Origin: Paenibacillus terricola | GTDB taxonomy: Bacteria > Bacillota > Bacilli > Paenibacillales > Paenibacillaceae | Reading direction: 5' to 3' | DNA: 64,000 nucleotides | Assembly (NCBI RefSeq): GCF_014779765.1 | Contig: NZ_JACXZA010000002.1 | Span: 434,001-498,000 of the forward strand | Part shown: piece by piece, positions 7,837-15,572 of the stretch | Layout of the letters: each line of letters begins with the position of its first letter | Position numbering within the stretch: the stretch's first letter is position 1 | Notes under the pieces: model-generated | What the model saw: the letters and a program-made list of their open reading frames with translations, nothing else | Told to the model about the DNA's origin: nothing | The model's database searches: none | Made by a program: the position numbers and the translations under genes

Positions 7837-8645
7837 CATCTCATCTGAAGCCGATGAAAGGAGTTCTGCTCGATCTCGACGGAACGCTCTACCATGGCAG
7901 CGTAATGATTCCAGGTGCAGATCGTCTCATGCAATTGCTGATCGATCACAATATCCCGTTTCGTTATGTAACGAACAATTCATCACTCACGCCGGATGCC
8001 TTTGCCGCCCGACTACGCGGCATGGGGCTTCCAGCAACGCCTGAAGATGTATGCACTTCTGCTAGTGCTGCTGCTGAATACGTAGCATCGATCCACCCTG
8101 GTGCACGAGTATACATCATCGGGGAGACAGGGTTGCGTGAAGCAGCGATTAGTGCCGGTCTGGAACCGGTTGAGAATGGAGCAGACATCGTACTGCAAGG
8201 CATCGACCGCGAATTGACGTATGCCAAGGTGGCTGGCGCTGTAGACCAGCTGCTCAAAGGCGCGAAGTTCGTGATGACCAACCCGGATCTGCTGCTCCCG
8301 TCGGAGCATGGACTTATGCCAGGCGCCGGCTCGATTGGTGCAATGATCCAAGCAGCTAGCGGACAGGTGCCGATTGTAGTCGGCAAACCGTCGGCCATTC
8401 TAATGAACTATGCGCTGAAGCGACTTGGTGCTCGTGCAGATGAGACATGGGTTGTTGGCGATAACCTAGCAACGGATATTGGTGCCGGCAAAGCCGCAGG
8501 CTGTGGAACAGCACTGGTGTTGACCGGTCTTACTACCGCGGATAACCTTGAAATGTATGCGGAGAAGGCGGGCTGCCGCGCGGATGTCGTGTGCGCGGAT
8601 CTGGATGCACTCGGCTCGTATATATTGGAACGAATCAGGCAATAA
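7833..8645 (+). CDS. HAD-IIA family phosphatase (NagD/YutF-like)
   Basis: 270 residues. The HAD nucleophile motif LLDLDGTLYHG has D14 and D16; TNNS near 48-51 is motif II; GKPS is the motif III lysine region; VGDNLATDIGAGKAAG is motif IV. The large C2-type cap between motifs II and III marks subfamily IIA, phosphatases acting on small phosphorylated metabolites such as sugar phosphates or phosphoglycolate. It overlaps the oxidoreductase by 4 nt, which suggests a linked role in sugar or polyol metabolism, but the substrate is not known. Confidence 0.88.
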   Translation: MTSHLKPMKGVLLDLDGTLYHGSVMIPGADRLMQLLIDHNIPFRYVTNNSSLTPDAFAARLRGMGLPATPEDVCTSASAAAEYVASIHPGARVYIIGETGLREAAISAGLEPVENGADIVLQGIDRELTYAKVAGAVDQLLKGAKFVMTNPDLLLPSEHGLMPGAGSIGAMIQAASGQVPIVVGKPSAILMNYALKRLGARADETWVVGDNLATDIGAGKAAGCGTALVLTGLTTADNLEMYAEKAGCRADVVCADLDALGSYILERIRQ

Positions 8646-8681
8646 GAGAAGCAAACGTACGGACAGGAAGGAAGATGATGG

Positions 8682-9497
8682 ATGCCGGAGCTGCCTGAAA
8701 TGGAAACGTATCGCAAGCTTCTGTCGGAGCGAATCGCCGGCAGAACGATAACAGGCGTAGTCGTCACCCGCGACAAAACGATTAATATGCCGCCAGAGCA
8801 GTTTATTGAAGCTGTTGTAGGCCGGGTCGTCTGGTTCGTTGAACGGAGAGGCAAGCATCTGCTGCTGCATCTCGATGATGGAAGGCGACTCATTATTCAT
8901 CTCATGTTAGGCGGTTCACTCTATTATGGTGATGAGGAAGATCGTCCTGATCGCAACGTTCAAGTGGAGCTGTCGTTCGGTGAGCACAAATTGTTCGGAA
9001 TCGGACTACGTCTAGGTTATGTGCATCTCGTTACAGCGAAGGAAGCGATTGAGCGCTTCCAAGAGCTCGGCCCAGAACCGCTGGATACGAGACTGACGGT
9101 TAGCAAGTTCAAGGAGCGTTTCAAGGGCAAACGCGGAGCGCTTAAGACAGCACTGGTCGACCAGCATACGATTGCCGGCATTGGCAACTGTTATGCGGAT
9201 GAGATCTGCTTTATAGCATCGATTCGTCCAACCGTACGCATTCCTGCGCTTAAAGAGGATGACTGGGAGCGGTTGTTCCGTGCCATGCAATCTGTGCTGC
9301 GTGAGGCTACTGCCTATGGCGGTTATATGGATGCGCCTTTCACACGTGAAGATACATTGACAGGCGGCTTTGATGAGCGCTGCCGCGTCTATGACCGCGT
9401 CGGAGAACCTTGCGTACAATGTGGAACTGCAATTGAGCGGGGCGAGGTTGCGACGAAGAAGGTTTTCTACTGCCCGACCTGCCAGCCAGAGGGCTAA
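8682..9497 (+). CDS. Fpg/Nei-family DNA glycosylase (MutM-like), variant zinc finger
   Basis: 271 residues of the formamidopyrimidine-DNA glycosylase family, which remove oxidised bases and nick the AP site. The catalytic Pro2-Glu3 (MPELPEMET), Lys58 in RRGKHLLL, the helix-two-turn-helix motif GIGNCYADEI and a zinc finger (C244, C247, C264, C267) are all present. In canonical MutM the second finger strand carries a Gly-Arg pair contacting DNA; here that stretch is ATKKVFYC, so lysines replace it. This points to a Fpg paralogue rather than housekeeping mutM. Start ATG 8682 follows AGGAAGGAAG. The next gene, an AP endonuclease, begins one base after its stop. Confidence 0.88.
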   Translation: MPELPEMETYRKLLSERIAGRTITGVVVTRDKTINMPPEQFIEAVVGRVVWFVERRGKHLLLHLDDGRRLIIHLMLGGSLYYGDEEDRPDRNVQVELSFGEHKLFGIGLRLGYVHLVTAKEAIERFQELGPEPLDTRLTVSKFKERFKGKRGALKTALVDQHTIAGIGNCYADEICFIASIRPTVRIPALKEDDWERLFRAMQSVLREATAYGGYMDAPFTREDTLTGGFDERCRVYDRVGEPCVQCGTAIERGEVATKKVFYCPTCQPEG

Positions 9498-9498
9498 T

Positions 9499-10335
9499 AT
9501 GAGCTATGGCTGCCATGTAAGTACACGTGGAGGCTATCGGGCAGCTGCCGTTCGAGCGGCAGAGGCGGGGGCAGGATCGTTTCAATATTTTCCAAAAAAT
9601 CCGCGTGGGTTGTCGATCAAATCATTCGACCGCGCGGATGCATTGCGTTGTGCGGCCTATTGCGCTGAGCATGGATTGGTGTCCATCGCGCATACGCCAT
9701 ATCCAACAAACTTGGCTGCCGAAGATCTGAGCCAGCGGAAACGAACCGTCGAATCGCTCCTGAATGATCTGGACATCGCGCAGAGCTGCGGGTCTATCGG
9801 AGTGGTTGTTCATTTTGGCATCTATAAGGGACCGGAACCGCTGGTTGGCTATCAGCATATTATCGCTGCACTGGACGAAGTGACGAGCCGCTGGTCAGGC
9901 CATGCCAAGCTGCTGATCGAGAATCAAGCAGGCGACCACGCATTCATGGGGACGACGTTCGAGGAGCTGGCGACGATACGGAAGTTGTGCAAAAGGCCGG
10001 AGTTGATCGGATTCTGCATGGATACATGCCATCTGTTCGCGAGCGGTGGCTGGAACGGTGAGCCCCACGCGCCATGGTTGACTAAGGCTGCAGAAACAGG
10101 TGTGCTGCCGCATATTGCGGCGATTCATTTCAACGATAGTCTCTATGATTCGGGTATGCGGAAGGATAGGCACGCTATAATCGGCGAAGGCCGCATTGGA
10201 GAAGATGGACTTCGCTGGATGCTGACCGAGCCTGCATTAGCCCATATTCCATTTATTCTAGAGACGCCGACGGACGGGACAGGCTCTCATAAGAGCCAGT
10301 TGATGCGGATGAAGGAATGGGGAATGAAGCGATGA
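9499..10335 (+). CDS. nfo: Endonuclease IV-type AP endonuclease
   Basis: 278 residues of the AP endonuclease 2 TIM-barrel family. Zinc-site motifs appear in order: GCHVS, QYFPKNP, VVHFGIYKG, IENQAG, FCMDTCHLFASG, HFND, KDRHAIIGEGRIG and LETPTDG, supplying the expected His/Glu/Asp ligands of the three-metal centre. It cleaves DNA 5' to abasic sites. Start ATG 9499 lies one base after the glycosylase stop, with GAGGG at ~9489 as Shine-Dalgarno; longer upstream frames run inside the glycosylase and lack family similarity. Coupled glycosylase and AP endonuclease form a compact base-excision repair module. Confidence 0.92.
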   Translation: MSYGCHVSTRGGYRAAAVRAAEAGAGSFQYFPKNPRGLSIKSFDRADALRCAAYCAEHGLVSIAHTPYPTNLAAEDLSQRKRTVESLLNDLDIAQSCGSIGVVVHFGIYKGPEPLVGYQHIIAALDEVTSRWSGHAKLLIENQAGDHAFMGTTFEELATIRKLCKRPELIGFCMDTCHLFASGGWNGEPHAPWLTKAAETGVLPHIAAIHFNDSLYDSGMRKDRHAIIGEGRIGEDGLRWMLTEPALAHIPFILETPTDGTGSHKSQLMRMKEWGMKR

Positions 10336-10667
10336 ACCATTTATTTCTTGATGATTATCGGGCGTGCCCGAAAGGCTTCTTGCTTGCGAGGAATGCGGAT
10401 GAATGTAAGCTGATGTTAGGGGAACTATCGATCGGCATTTTATCGCTCGATTATGATCTCGGTTATGGCGAGTCAACGGGGCTTGAGGTCGTCGAATATA
10501 TGGTGAAGGAACAAATATGGCCGCATGAAGTGTATTTACATACGTCTAGTGAATATGGTCGAATGCAAATGTACCGGCTTCTGTCGGAGCATGCGCCAAT
10601 AACAACGGAGCTTCATTACGGACCTATGCCGGATGAAGTGAAGGATAAAGTGGCGCAGCAGGCTTAG
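10332..10667 (+). CDS. Small cyclic-phosphate-processing receiver-like (cREC) protein
   Basis: 111 residues resembling the cREC family: LFLDDYRACPKGF at the N-terminus, LSLDYDLGYGESTGLEVVEYM in the middle (the acidic DYD) and HTSSEYGRMQM. The family is predicted to use a receiver-like fold for an enzymatic rather than signalling role, proposed to act on cyclic phosphates in nucleic-acid repair contexts; direct biochemistry is lacking as far as I know. ATGA overlap with the endonuclease gene shows tight coupling and puts it with DNA repair. The start at ATG 10332 uses the GGGGA at ~10319; an upstream in-frame ATG at 10317 has no Shine-Dalgarno. Confidence 0.65.
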   Translation: MNHLFLDDYRACPKGFLLARNADECKLMLGELSIGILSLDYDLGYGESTGLEVVEYMVKEQIWPHEVYLHTSSEYGRMQMYRLLSEHAPITTELHYGPMPDEVKDKVAQQA

Positions 10668-10691
10668 AATGCGGAGAGTGGAAGGGGAACG

Positions 10692-11483
10692 ATGATGATA
10701 CATATGCAGGATATTTCGTTCATACGCGGTGATAGGACGATATTAAACGGCGTTAACTTTCATGTGCAAAAGGGCGAGCAATGGGTCATTCTCGGACGTA
10801 ATGGATCGGGCAAGACAACGCTGCTGGAGTTTATGAACGGCTATCAATTCCCGTCGAGCGGGACCGTTGATGTGCTTGGTAACCGATATGGTGAATGCGA
10901 TGTACGCGAAGTGCGCAAGCAGATCGGATATATCTCACAGTCGCTTATGGAGAAGTTGACGCTTCGCGATCCGGTATGGGAAGTTGTCGCTACTGGGGAA
11001 TACGCGTTTCTTCGCTTCTATCAGGATATTCCGGAAGAAGTGAAAGCGAAGGCGCTTGGATTGCTCGATGAGGTAGGACTGCTTCATACGGCGGAACAGA
11101 CGCTCTCGACGTTGTCGCAAGGGGAGCGGAAGAAGGTCATGCTGGCACGTGCATTGATGCAGGATCCTAAGCTCCTTATAATGGACGAGCCATGCTCGGG
11201 CTTAGACTTGTACGAGCGGGAGAAGTTGCTTGTTGATTTGGACAATTTGCGCAAGCGGGATATTACCGTTATTTATGTCACGCATCATATCGAAGAAATT
11301 ATGCCATTATTTACGCACGTCGCGCTAGTAAGCGGAGGACGGATTGCAGCAGCGGGTCCGAAGGAGGAAGTGCTGCAGCCTTCCGTTCTTAGCGAAGCGT
11401 ATGAGCTGCCGATTGAAATCGATTGGCAGCATGGGCGCCCTTGGATTCGTGTGGTGCCTTCGGAGAAGGGAGCCGCAGTGTGA
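10692..11483 (+). CDS. ABC transporter ATP-binding protein (YlmA-like)
   Basis: 263 residues, one nucleotide-binding domain. Walker A is GRNGSGKTT (35-43), followed by the Q-loop in GYISQSL, the signature LSQGE, Walker B LLIMDEP and H-loop THH. There are no membrane segments and no permease gene nearby. The family (ModF/YlmA-type) includes soluble ATPases without known partners. AAGGGG at 10682-10687 fits the ATG at 10692 (4-nt gap) or 10695 (7-nt gap); the second may be the real start. It overlaps the methyltransferase gene by GTGA. Confidence 0.85.
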   Translation: MMIHMQDISFIRGDRTILNGVNFHVQKGEQWVILGRNGSGKTTLLEFMNGYQFPSSGTVDVLGNRYGECDVREVRKQIGYISQSLMEKLTLRDPVWEVVATGEYAFLRFYQDIPEEVKAKALGLLDEVGLLHTAEQTLSTLSQGERKKVMLARALMQDPKLLIMDEPCSGLDLYEREKLLVDLDNLRKRDITVIYVTHHIEEIMPLFTHVALVSGGRIAAAGPKEEVLQPSVLSEAYELPIEIDWQHGRPWIRVVPSEKGAAV

Positions 11484-12535
11484 GCTTCAATGATACAGAT
11501 AATAAGCTGGTCACGACATGGATCGGAACCTCAAATACAGGTTATGCCCCGTTAGCGATGGAGGAAGTGCGTCGATCGATTGATGGGTCGGCTGTCCGCA
11601 TTCTAGCACCGGCAGAGACTTTTATCATCGAAAGTCCGCTTAACAGGGAAGAAACGTTAAGACAGCTGCAGATGCAGCCGCCGGTTTTCCTTCGTCACAT
11701 TCAACCCATCGACGGGTCTTTGAATTTGACAGAAACGGAAGAGTCGGCAGTGCTGCCATTGTTGGCAAATATTGTTGGTCAAGCGCAGGAGATACTTCGC
11801 GGCCGACGTACGGCTGTCCATGTTCGTCGTGCGGAAGGATGCGCGTATCCGCATTCCGTTTTCGATACGAAGACATCCCTTGATGGCGTCCTTCGCGATA
11901 TTGGTGCAACGGCTGATCAGCGCAGCCCAGAGATTATCGTCTCGATCTACGCGGTGAAGGATCAGTTGTACGTTGGATTCGGAACGCCAGATGAGTTGAT
12001 GTCGGATTGGCCAGGTGGAGCTATTCGATTCCAGCGGGAGGAAGAACAGATCTCTCGCGCGAAGTTTAAGTTACTGGAGGCGGAACGCGCCTTCGGATTG
12101 GATTATACTCAGTACCGTGAAGCGATTGACATTGGTGCAGCGCCTGGCGGGTGGACATCGCTCCTGCTAGAGCGCGGCGTGTCTGTTACAGCTATTGATC
12201 CAGGTGCAATGCATCCGTCGCTGCGCAATCATCCGAAGCTGACATATCTGAAGCGCAACGCTTCAGAGGTCAAGTTCAAGCCAAACACGTTCGACCTGCT
12301 CGTGTGCGACATGAGCTGGAGTCCGATGCAGATGGTGAAGCTGGTGCTTGATCTGAACGAGTCGCTGGCGTACGGCGCTACGGCTATCGTTACGATTAAG
12401 CTCATGCACCGCAAGCCGTTGCAGACGATCCGCGATGTCATTGCAAAGCTGGAGTCGGCCTTCATCGTGCATCGCGCGAAGCAACTGTTCCATAATCGCG
12501 AGGAAATTACGTTGTTTATGACGAAACAATATTAA
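11480..12535 (+). CDS. RlmM/FtsJ-like SAM-dependent RNA methyltransferase
   Basis: 351 residues. The N-terminal half looks THUMP-like with an RNA-binding appearance; the C-terminal Rossmann domain carries the SAM loop DIGAAPGGWTSLLLERG, the acidic strand VCDMSWSP, the lysine strand TIKLMH and the terminal REEITLF, i.e. the K-D-K-E set of 2'-O ribose methyltransferases. E. coli RlmM is the closest architecture known to me; the target in Firmicutes is not established. The GTG start at 11480 overlaps the ABC stop and has AGAAGGGAG 7 nt upstream. Last gene of the run, followed by a terminator. Confidence 0.8.
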   Translation: MSFNDTDNKLVTTWIGTSNTGYAPLAMEEVRRSIDGSAVRILAPAETFIIESPLNREETLRQLQMQPPVFLRHIQPIDGSLNLTETEESAVLPLLANIVGQAQEILRGRRTAVHVRRAEGCAYPHSVFDTKTSLDGVLRDIGATADQRSPEIIVSIYAVKDQLYVGFGTPDELMSDWPGGAIRFQREEEQISRAKFKLLEAERAFGLDYTQYREAIDIGAAPGGWTSLLLERGVSVTAIDPGAMHPSLRNHPKLTYLKRNASEVKFKPNTFDLLVCDMSWSPMQMVKLVLDLNESLAYGATAIVTIKLMHRKPLQTIRDVIAKLESAFIVHRAKQLFHNREEITLFMTKQY

Positions 12536-12543
12536 TGGTAGGA

Positions 12544-12577
12544 AGGCGTACCCCGGAAGGTGGCACGTCTTTTTTTG
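12544..12577 (+). terminator. Terminator after the repair/RNA-methyltransferase run
   Basis: AGGCGTACC pairs, with one wobble and one mismatch, with GGTGGCACGTCT and is followed by seven T residues. Confidence 0.7.
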
Positions 12578-12636
12578 CGCATAGGGGGAGAAACCGTCTC
12601 TAAATGTGCTAATTGGTAGGGAGGCGAATTATCATT

Positions 12637-13101
12637 TCACCAAACCGACAGCTTGGTTCTAAAATCATTGTCATCTGTAATGTATTGGACTTTCTCGTAC
12701 CCTAGATTCATCGCATTATAGTACAGATCCGCGAGCAGAATCTGATCTTTGCAATACATAGCGACATACACCGAATCAATGATAAGGAGTAAGAACTGAC
12801 AATCGCTGCTTAGAAACTCCTCATACGTTCTGACGTCTATGATTTCGGAATTGAACGGAAATGCTTTGAGCCCTAGAAAGATCAAATAAACATTCGGATG
12901 TTCAATGATCTGCTGAAGCGTTGAGCCATCCATTCCGAAGTATTCCCGCGTAAAGAGGGGCTCCATTTCATTTTCCACAACACGGTAGGACTCTTCGCCG
13001 CCGACATACCAGTTGTATGCAGCAACAGGAAGGGGCGCGAGCATATACTTAAGGACGCTGCCATATTCATTGCGGATTACGAAGCTAATTCCTCGGCTCA
13101 T
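12637..13101 (-). CDS. DUF2691-like protein of unknown function
   Basis: 154 residues beginning MSRGISFVIRNEYGSVLKYML, with YNWYVGGEESY shortly after. The start and the NWY-GGEESY segment resemble the DUF2691 family of Bacillales, for which I know no function. There is no signal peptide or convincing membrane segment, although the middle is rich in hydrophobic and acidic residues. Start ATG 13101 follows GAGGAGG. It is divergent from the next gene across 133 bp and stands alone. Confidence 0.6.
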   Translation of the reverse strand: MSRGISFVIRNEYGSVLKYMLAPLPVAAYNWYVGGEESYRVVENEMEPLFTREYFGMDGSTLQQIIEHPNVYLIFLGLKAFPFNSEIIDVRTYEEFLSSDCQFLLLIIDSVYVAMYCKDQILLADLYYNAMNLGYEKVQYITDDNDFRTKLSVW

Positions 13102-13148
13102 ACTGACCTCCTCCTGACGCGCTCTGGATAGCGAATGATAATTTCATA

Positions 13149-13178
13149 TTGATGGAATGTGAAGAGTTATGCTAGAAT
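13149..13178 (+). promoter_or_regulatory. Predicted sigma-A promoter of the DUF6886-like gene
   Basis: TTGATG (13149-13154), an 18-bp spacer, TAGAAT (13173-13178). A 7-bp inverted repeat, ATGGAAT (13152-13158) and ATTCCAT (13182-13188), encloses it and could be an operator. Confidence 0.5.
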
Positions 13179-13234
13179 GCAATTCCATGATTAGGAAGAA
13201 CTAGCGTAACCCATTATATAGGTGGAGGTTATGA

Positions 13235-13774
13235 ATGAAGCTGTTTCATTTCAGCAGTTCGAGTGATATTGAAGTGTTCCATCCGAGAGCTAAGGCGACT
13301 CGTGAAGACATGCCCCCGGTCGTATGGGCGATCGATGAGGAGCATCAGTTCACGTTTTATGTCCCACGAGATTGTCCGAGAATTATTTGCACGCGGTCAG
13401 AGGATCTATCCGAGGAAGATAACATTCGTTTCTTCGGCACCACGGCGTCAGACATCGTCATGACGGTTGAGACGGGCTGGTACGAGAGGATCGAGAAAGC
13501 TGCCTTGTACCGTTACGAGTTGCCTTCGGAATCATTCAGGCTTTTTGACAAGTATGCAGGTTACTACATCTCCGAGGAGATCATTACGCCGATCAAAATG
13601 GATGTCATCACCAATCCGCTTGATCTGCTCATTCAGCTCAACATCGATATTCGACTCACACCTAATCTTCATCCGCTTCGTAATGCCATCTTGAATTCCA
13701 GCCTAACAGACTTCGGAATACATCAGTTCGGTAATGCTGCACCAATGGAAGCAAGCACATGGTTGACTGAATAA
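13235..13774 (+). CDS. DUF6886 family protein
   Basis: 179 residues. Recognisable family features are MKLFHFSSSSDIEVFHPR at the N-terminus, DMPPVVWAIDEEH, YVPRDCPRI, the glycine-rich FFGTTAS, and the WYERI...YRYELPSESF stretch. The opening recalls proteins that read FHFSE...PR, but catalytic residues cannot be assigned and no role is known to me. Start ATG 13235 follows TGGAGG. It is transcribed alone and divergent from the DUF2691-like gene. Confidence 0.75.
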   Translation: MKLFHFSSSSDIEVFHPRAKATREDMPPVVWAIDEEHQFTFYVPRDCPRIICTRSEDLSEEDNIRFFGTTASDIVMTVETGWYERIEKAALYRYELPSESFRLFDKYAGYYISEEIITPIKMDVITNPLDLLIQLNIDIRLTPNLHPLRNAILNSSLTDFGIHQFGNAAPMEASTWLTE

Positions 13775-13909
13775 TAGTTTCCAAATCTTTATAAAAAGTT
13801 AACATGTGATACATAATGTCTGGAACGAATTCTCGACGTTAATGGATGTTAAGTGATATGATTAATGCTAATACACTATACGACTAGATCGTGCTGGAGG
13901 ATAGCGGTA

Positions 13910-14263
13910 TTGGTTATGAGTAATAATAATCTTTCTTTTGCAGAGAAAATTGGTCGGCGATTGAAGCAAGTTAGACTTAACAAAGGACTCTCCGCAGTTG
14001 AAGTGTGCAAACAACTCAATATCGGTACATCTTCAATGAGTAACTATGAACGCGGCGAGCGGATGCCCAGTTTAGAAATATTAATTAAAATCTCTGAATT
14101 GTATGAGATGTCTATAGATGAACTGTTAAGTGTGCGCAAATATGACAATGATGAAGATGCATGGCTTACGGATGTGAAATTTGCATCAGCTGTGAAGAAG
14201 AAAACGTTGATGAACATCTGGATCATACTCAACAAAATGGAAGGTGAGAACCCTGAGATCTGA
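13910..14263 (+). CDS. XRE-family helix-turn-helix transcriptional regulator
   Basis: About 117 residues. An HTH_3 domain (roughly residues 10-66) runs from IGRRLKQVRLNKGLSAVEV through SMSNYERGERMPSLEIL to KISELYEMSIDELL, the usual Cro/CI pattern, followed by a ~45-residue tail. TTG 13910 lies 9 nt after GGAGG (13896-13900) and is my preferred start; ATG 13916 is 15 nt away. The last 20 bases overlap the following 56-residue gene. It probably regulates that pair or a nearby promoter, which is inference. Confidence 0.8.
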   Translation: MVMSNNNLSFAEKIGRRLKQVRLNKGLSAVEVCKQLNIGTSSMSNYERGERMPSLEILIKISELYEMSIDELLSVRKYDNDEDAWLTDVKFASAVKKKTLMNIWIILNKMEGENPEI

Positions 14264-14414
14264 AGACCAGATTAAACGAATGATCATTCAATTACAGCAG
14301 TTGCTGCCTAATTTACATAGTGAAGAGAACGCAAGAGAATTAGAAGCCGTCAAAGGCAAAATCGAGATTCTAGAGTGGGTTCTCGATGCACCGGTTGAGA
14401 AATACCACGTTTAG
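14244..14414 (+). CDS. Small helical protein coupled to the XRE regulator
   Basis: 56 residues if the GTG at 14244 is used (or 44 from ATG 14280). The sequence contains DQIKRMIIQLQQLLPNLH and then ARELEAVKGKIEILEWVL, i.e. two amphipathic helices with heptad-like leucines. It overlaps the regulator's 3' end by 20 nt in another frame, so translation is probably coupled. I do not recognise the family. The KGKIEILEWVL ending resembles short Bacillales accessory proteins. A role as partner or anti-regulator of the XRE protein is only a guess. Confidence 0.5.
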   Translation: MRTLRSEDQIKRMIIQLQQLLPNLHSEENARELEAVKGKIEILEWVLDAPVEKYHV

Positions 14415-14453
14415 AAGCGATATAACAGCAAGTGCAGTTATGCAGATGGTTGG

Positions 14454-14828
14454 TTACTTCTTCAGTAGGCTAACGTCATATCCCAACCTCTGTATAACCT
14501 CAAGCCCATCTGGAAATGTAATTCTCTGTGCACCTGTCCAGCCATGGTCCAAGGCATACATAATAAATTGACGAACCAGCCGCGGATGCTGCAAATTTAT
14601 TGTGTCCAAATGGCCTGATCCAAGTTCATTCAATGAAATGCCAACAAACAAAGGACTCCCTGCAATCGGATCATCCCATGTGTCGAATAGGAAGGAGCAG
14701 ATGTTGTTCTTAAGTTCCTTAGGAGAGATGTTCAACGTAACATAACTCCTTCCTTGATGGTATTTCTGATTGATGACATAGACAAATTGTTGCTCTCGAA
14801 CTGTGATATCTCTTGTCTTTCTCTTCAA
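14454..14828 (-). CDS. Hypothetical protein
   Basis: 124 residues, not recognised. It starts with TTG at 14828, six bases after a run of six G (14835-14840). The sequence is MKRKTRDITVREQQFVYVIN..., with an LNISPKELKNNICSFLFDTW stretch, a conserved-looking SPLFVGISLNEL and a C-terminal VRQFIMYALDHGW. No signal peptide, transmembrane helix or catalytic motif is obvious. It follows the grpB gene on the same strand with a gap of 50 bases. Confidence 0.6.
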   Translation of the reverse strand: MKRKTRDITVREQQFVYVINQKYHQGRSYVTLNISPKELKNNICSFLFDTWDDPIAGSPLFVGISLNELGSGHLDTINLQHPRLVRQFIMYALDHGWTGAQRITFPDGLEVIQRLGYDVSLLKK

Positions 14829-14878
14829 TTCGTTCCCCCCCGATTCCGACCATTCGATCTCCTTGTGGTTGTTAATGT

Positions 14879-15382
14879 CTAGCCTCTAGCCCGTTGAATA
14901 ATCTCCGTTATAAAAGGATGCTTAGCGCTCGTATAAGTCGCTCTATCATGAGGATACTTGAGCGAAAGCTCTTTTTTTAATCGGTCATATTCCTTCAACG
15001 CCTCGGGATGCCCAATCAAATAGTCTCGAAACGCCAACTGGTTGTTCCATTCATCGCTGCCATAGACATATACATGCATGTGATGCGTTCCGGCTCTCCA
15101 TTGACCTTTCCTGAAAAACCTCCGATTCGGAAACGCTTCATGGTATACATGCTCGTAACCAATCTGCGCCAGTGGTTCTATATAAGGCTCAACCTCGATT
15201 AATTCCCGTACACCGACCATGAAATCAATAACAGCTTTTGCTGTTAGCCCCGGAACAGAAGTGCTCCCAATGTGCTCAATGGCTATCGCTTTATCGGCCA
15301 TGATCCTTTCAACTTTGTTTTTCTCATTTTGATACATCATTGGCCATTGTTCATTGTACGGTTCAATCTTAACGTTCTCCAC
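14879..15382 (-). CDS. GrpB family protein (UPF0157, nucleotidyltransferase-like fold)
   Basis: 167 residues. The GrpB hallmarks are PYNEQWPMMYQNEK at the N-terminus, IEHIGSTSVPGLTAKAVIDFMVGV in the centre, and GTHHMHVYVYGSDEWNNQLAFRDYL near residue 105. The fold is related to nucleotidyltransferases; a role linked to CoaE/dephospho-CoA or metabolite handling has been suggested from fusions, but none is firmly established. The GTG start at 15382 follows AGGAGG (15388-15393) by 5 nt. Confidence 0.88.
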   Translation of the reverse strand: MENVKIEPYNEQWPMMYQNEKNKVERIMADKAIAIEHIGSTSVPGLTAKAVIDFMVGVRELIEVEPYIEPLAQIGYEHVYHEAFPNRRFFRKGQWRAGTHHMHVYVYGSDEWNNQLAFRDYLIGHPEALKEYDRLKKELSLKYPHDRATYTSAKHPFITEIIQRARG

Positions 15383-15442
15383 AAGTACCTCCTAGTTGTC
15401 TAACTACTCTGAATGGGGAATTGTATCCCTTACAACGGTCCC

Positions 15443-15490
15443 TAAAAGAAGCAAGCGACTCTTGGCACAACGTACCTTGGAGTCGCTTGC
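15443..15490 (-). terminator. Terminator of the AraC-type regulator gene
   Basis: GCAAGCGACTC (15451-15461) and GAGTCGCTTGC (15480-15490) are a perfect 11-bp inverted repeat; on the reverse strand the stem is followed by TTCTTTTA. The loop is long (18 nt). Confidence 0.7.
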
Positions 15491-15572
15491 AGTGTGGTGT
15501 ATTTATCATTTATTTCAGACGGAGCGGGGAGACCCCCCCCTACTAGCCGCGTAGTTGAGTATCCTCAATAAC

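Noticed and set aside
9370-9498. N-terminal extension of the endonuclease IV frame
   Set aside because: It lies inside the glycosylase gene, has no ribosome site and the added residues are unrelated to the family; ATG 9499 is in the expected place.
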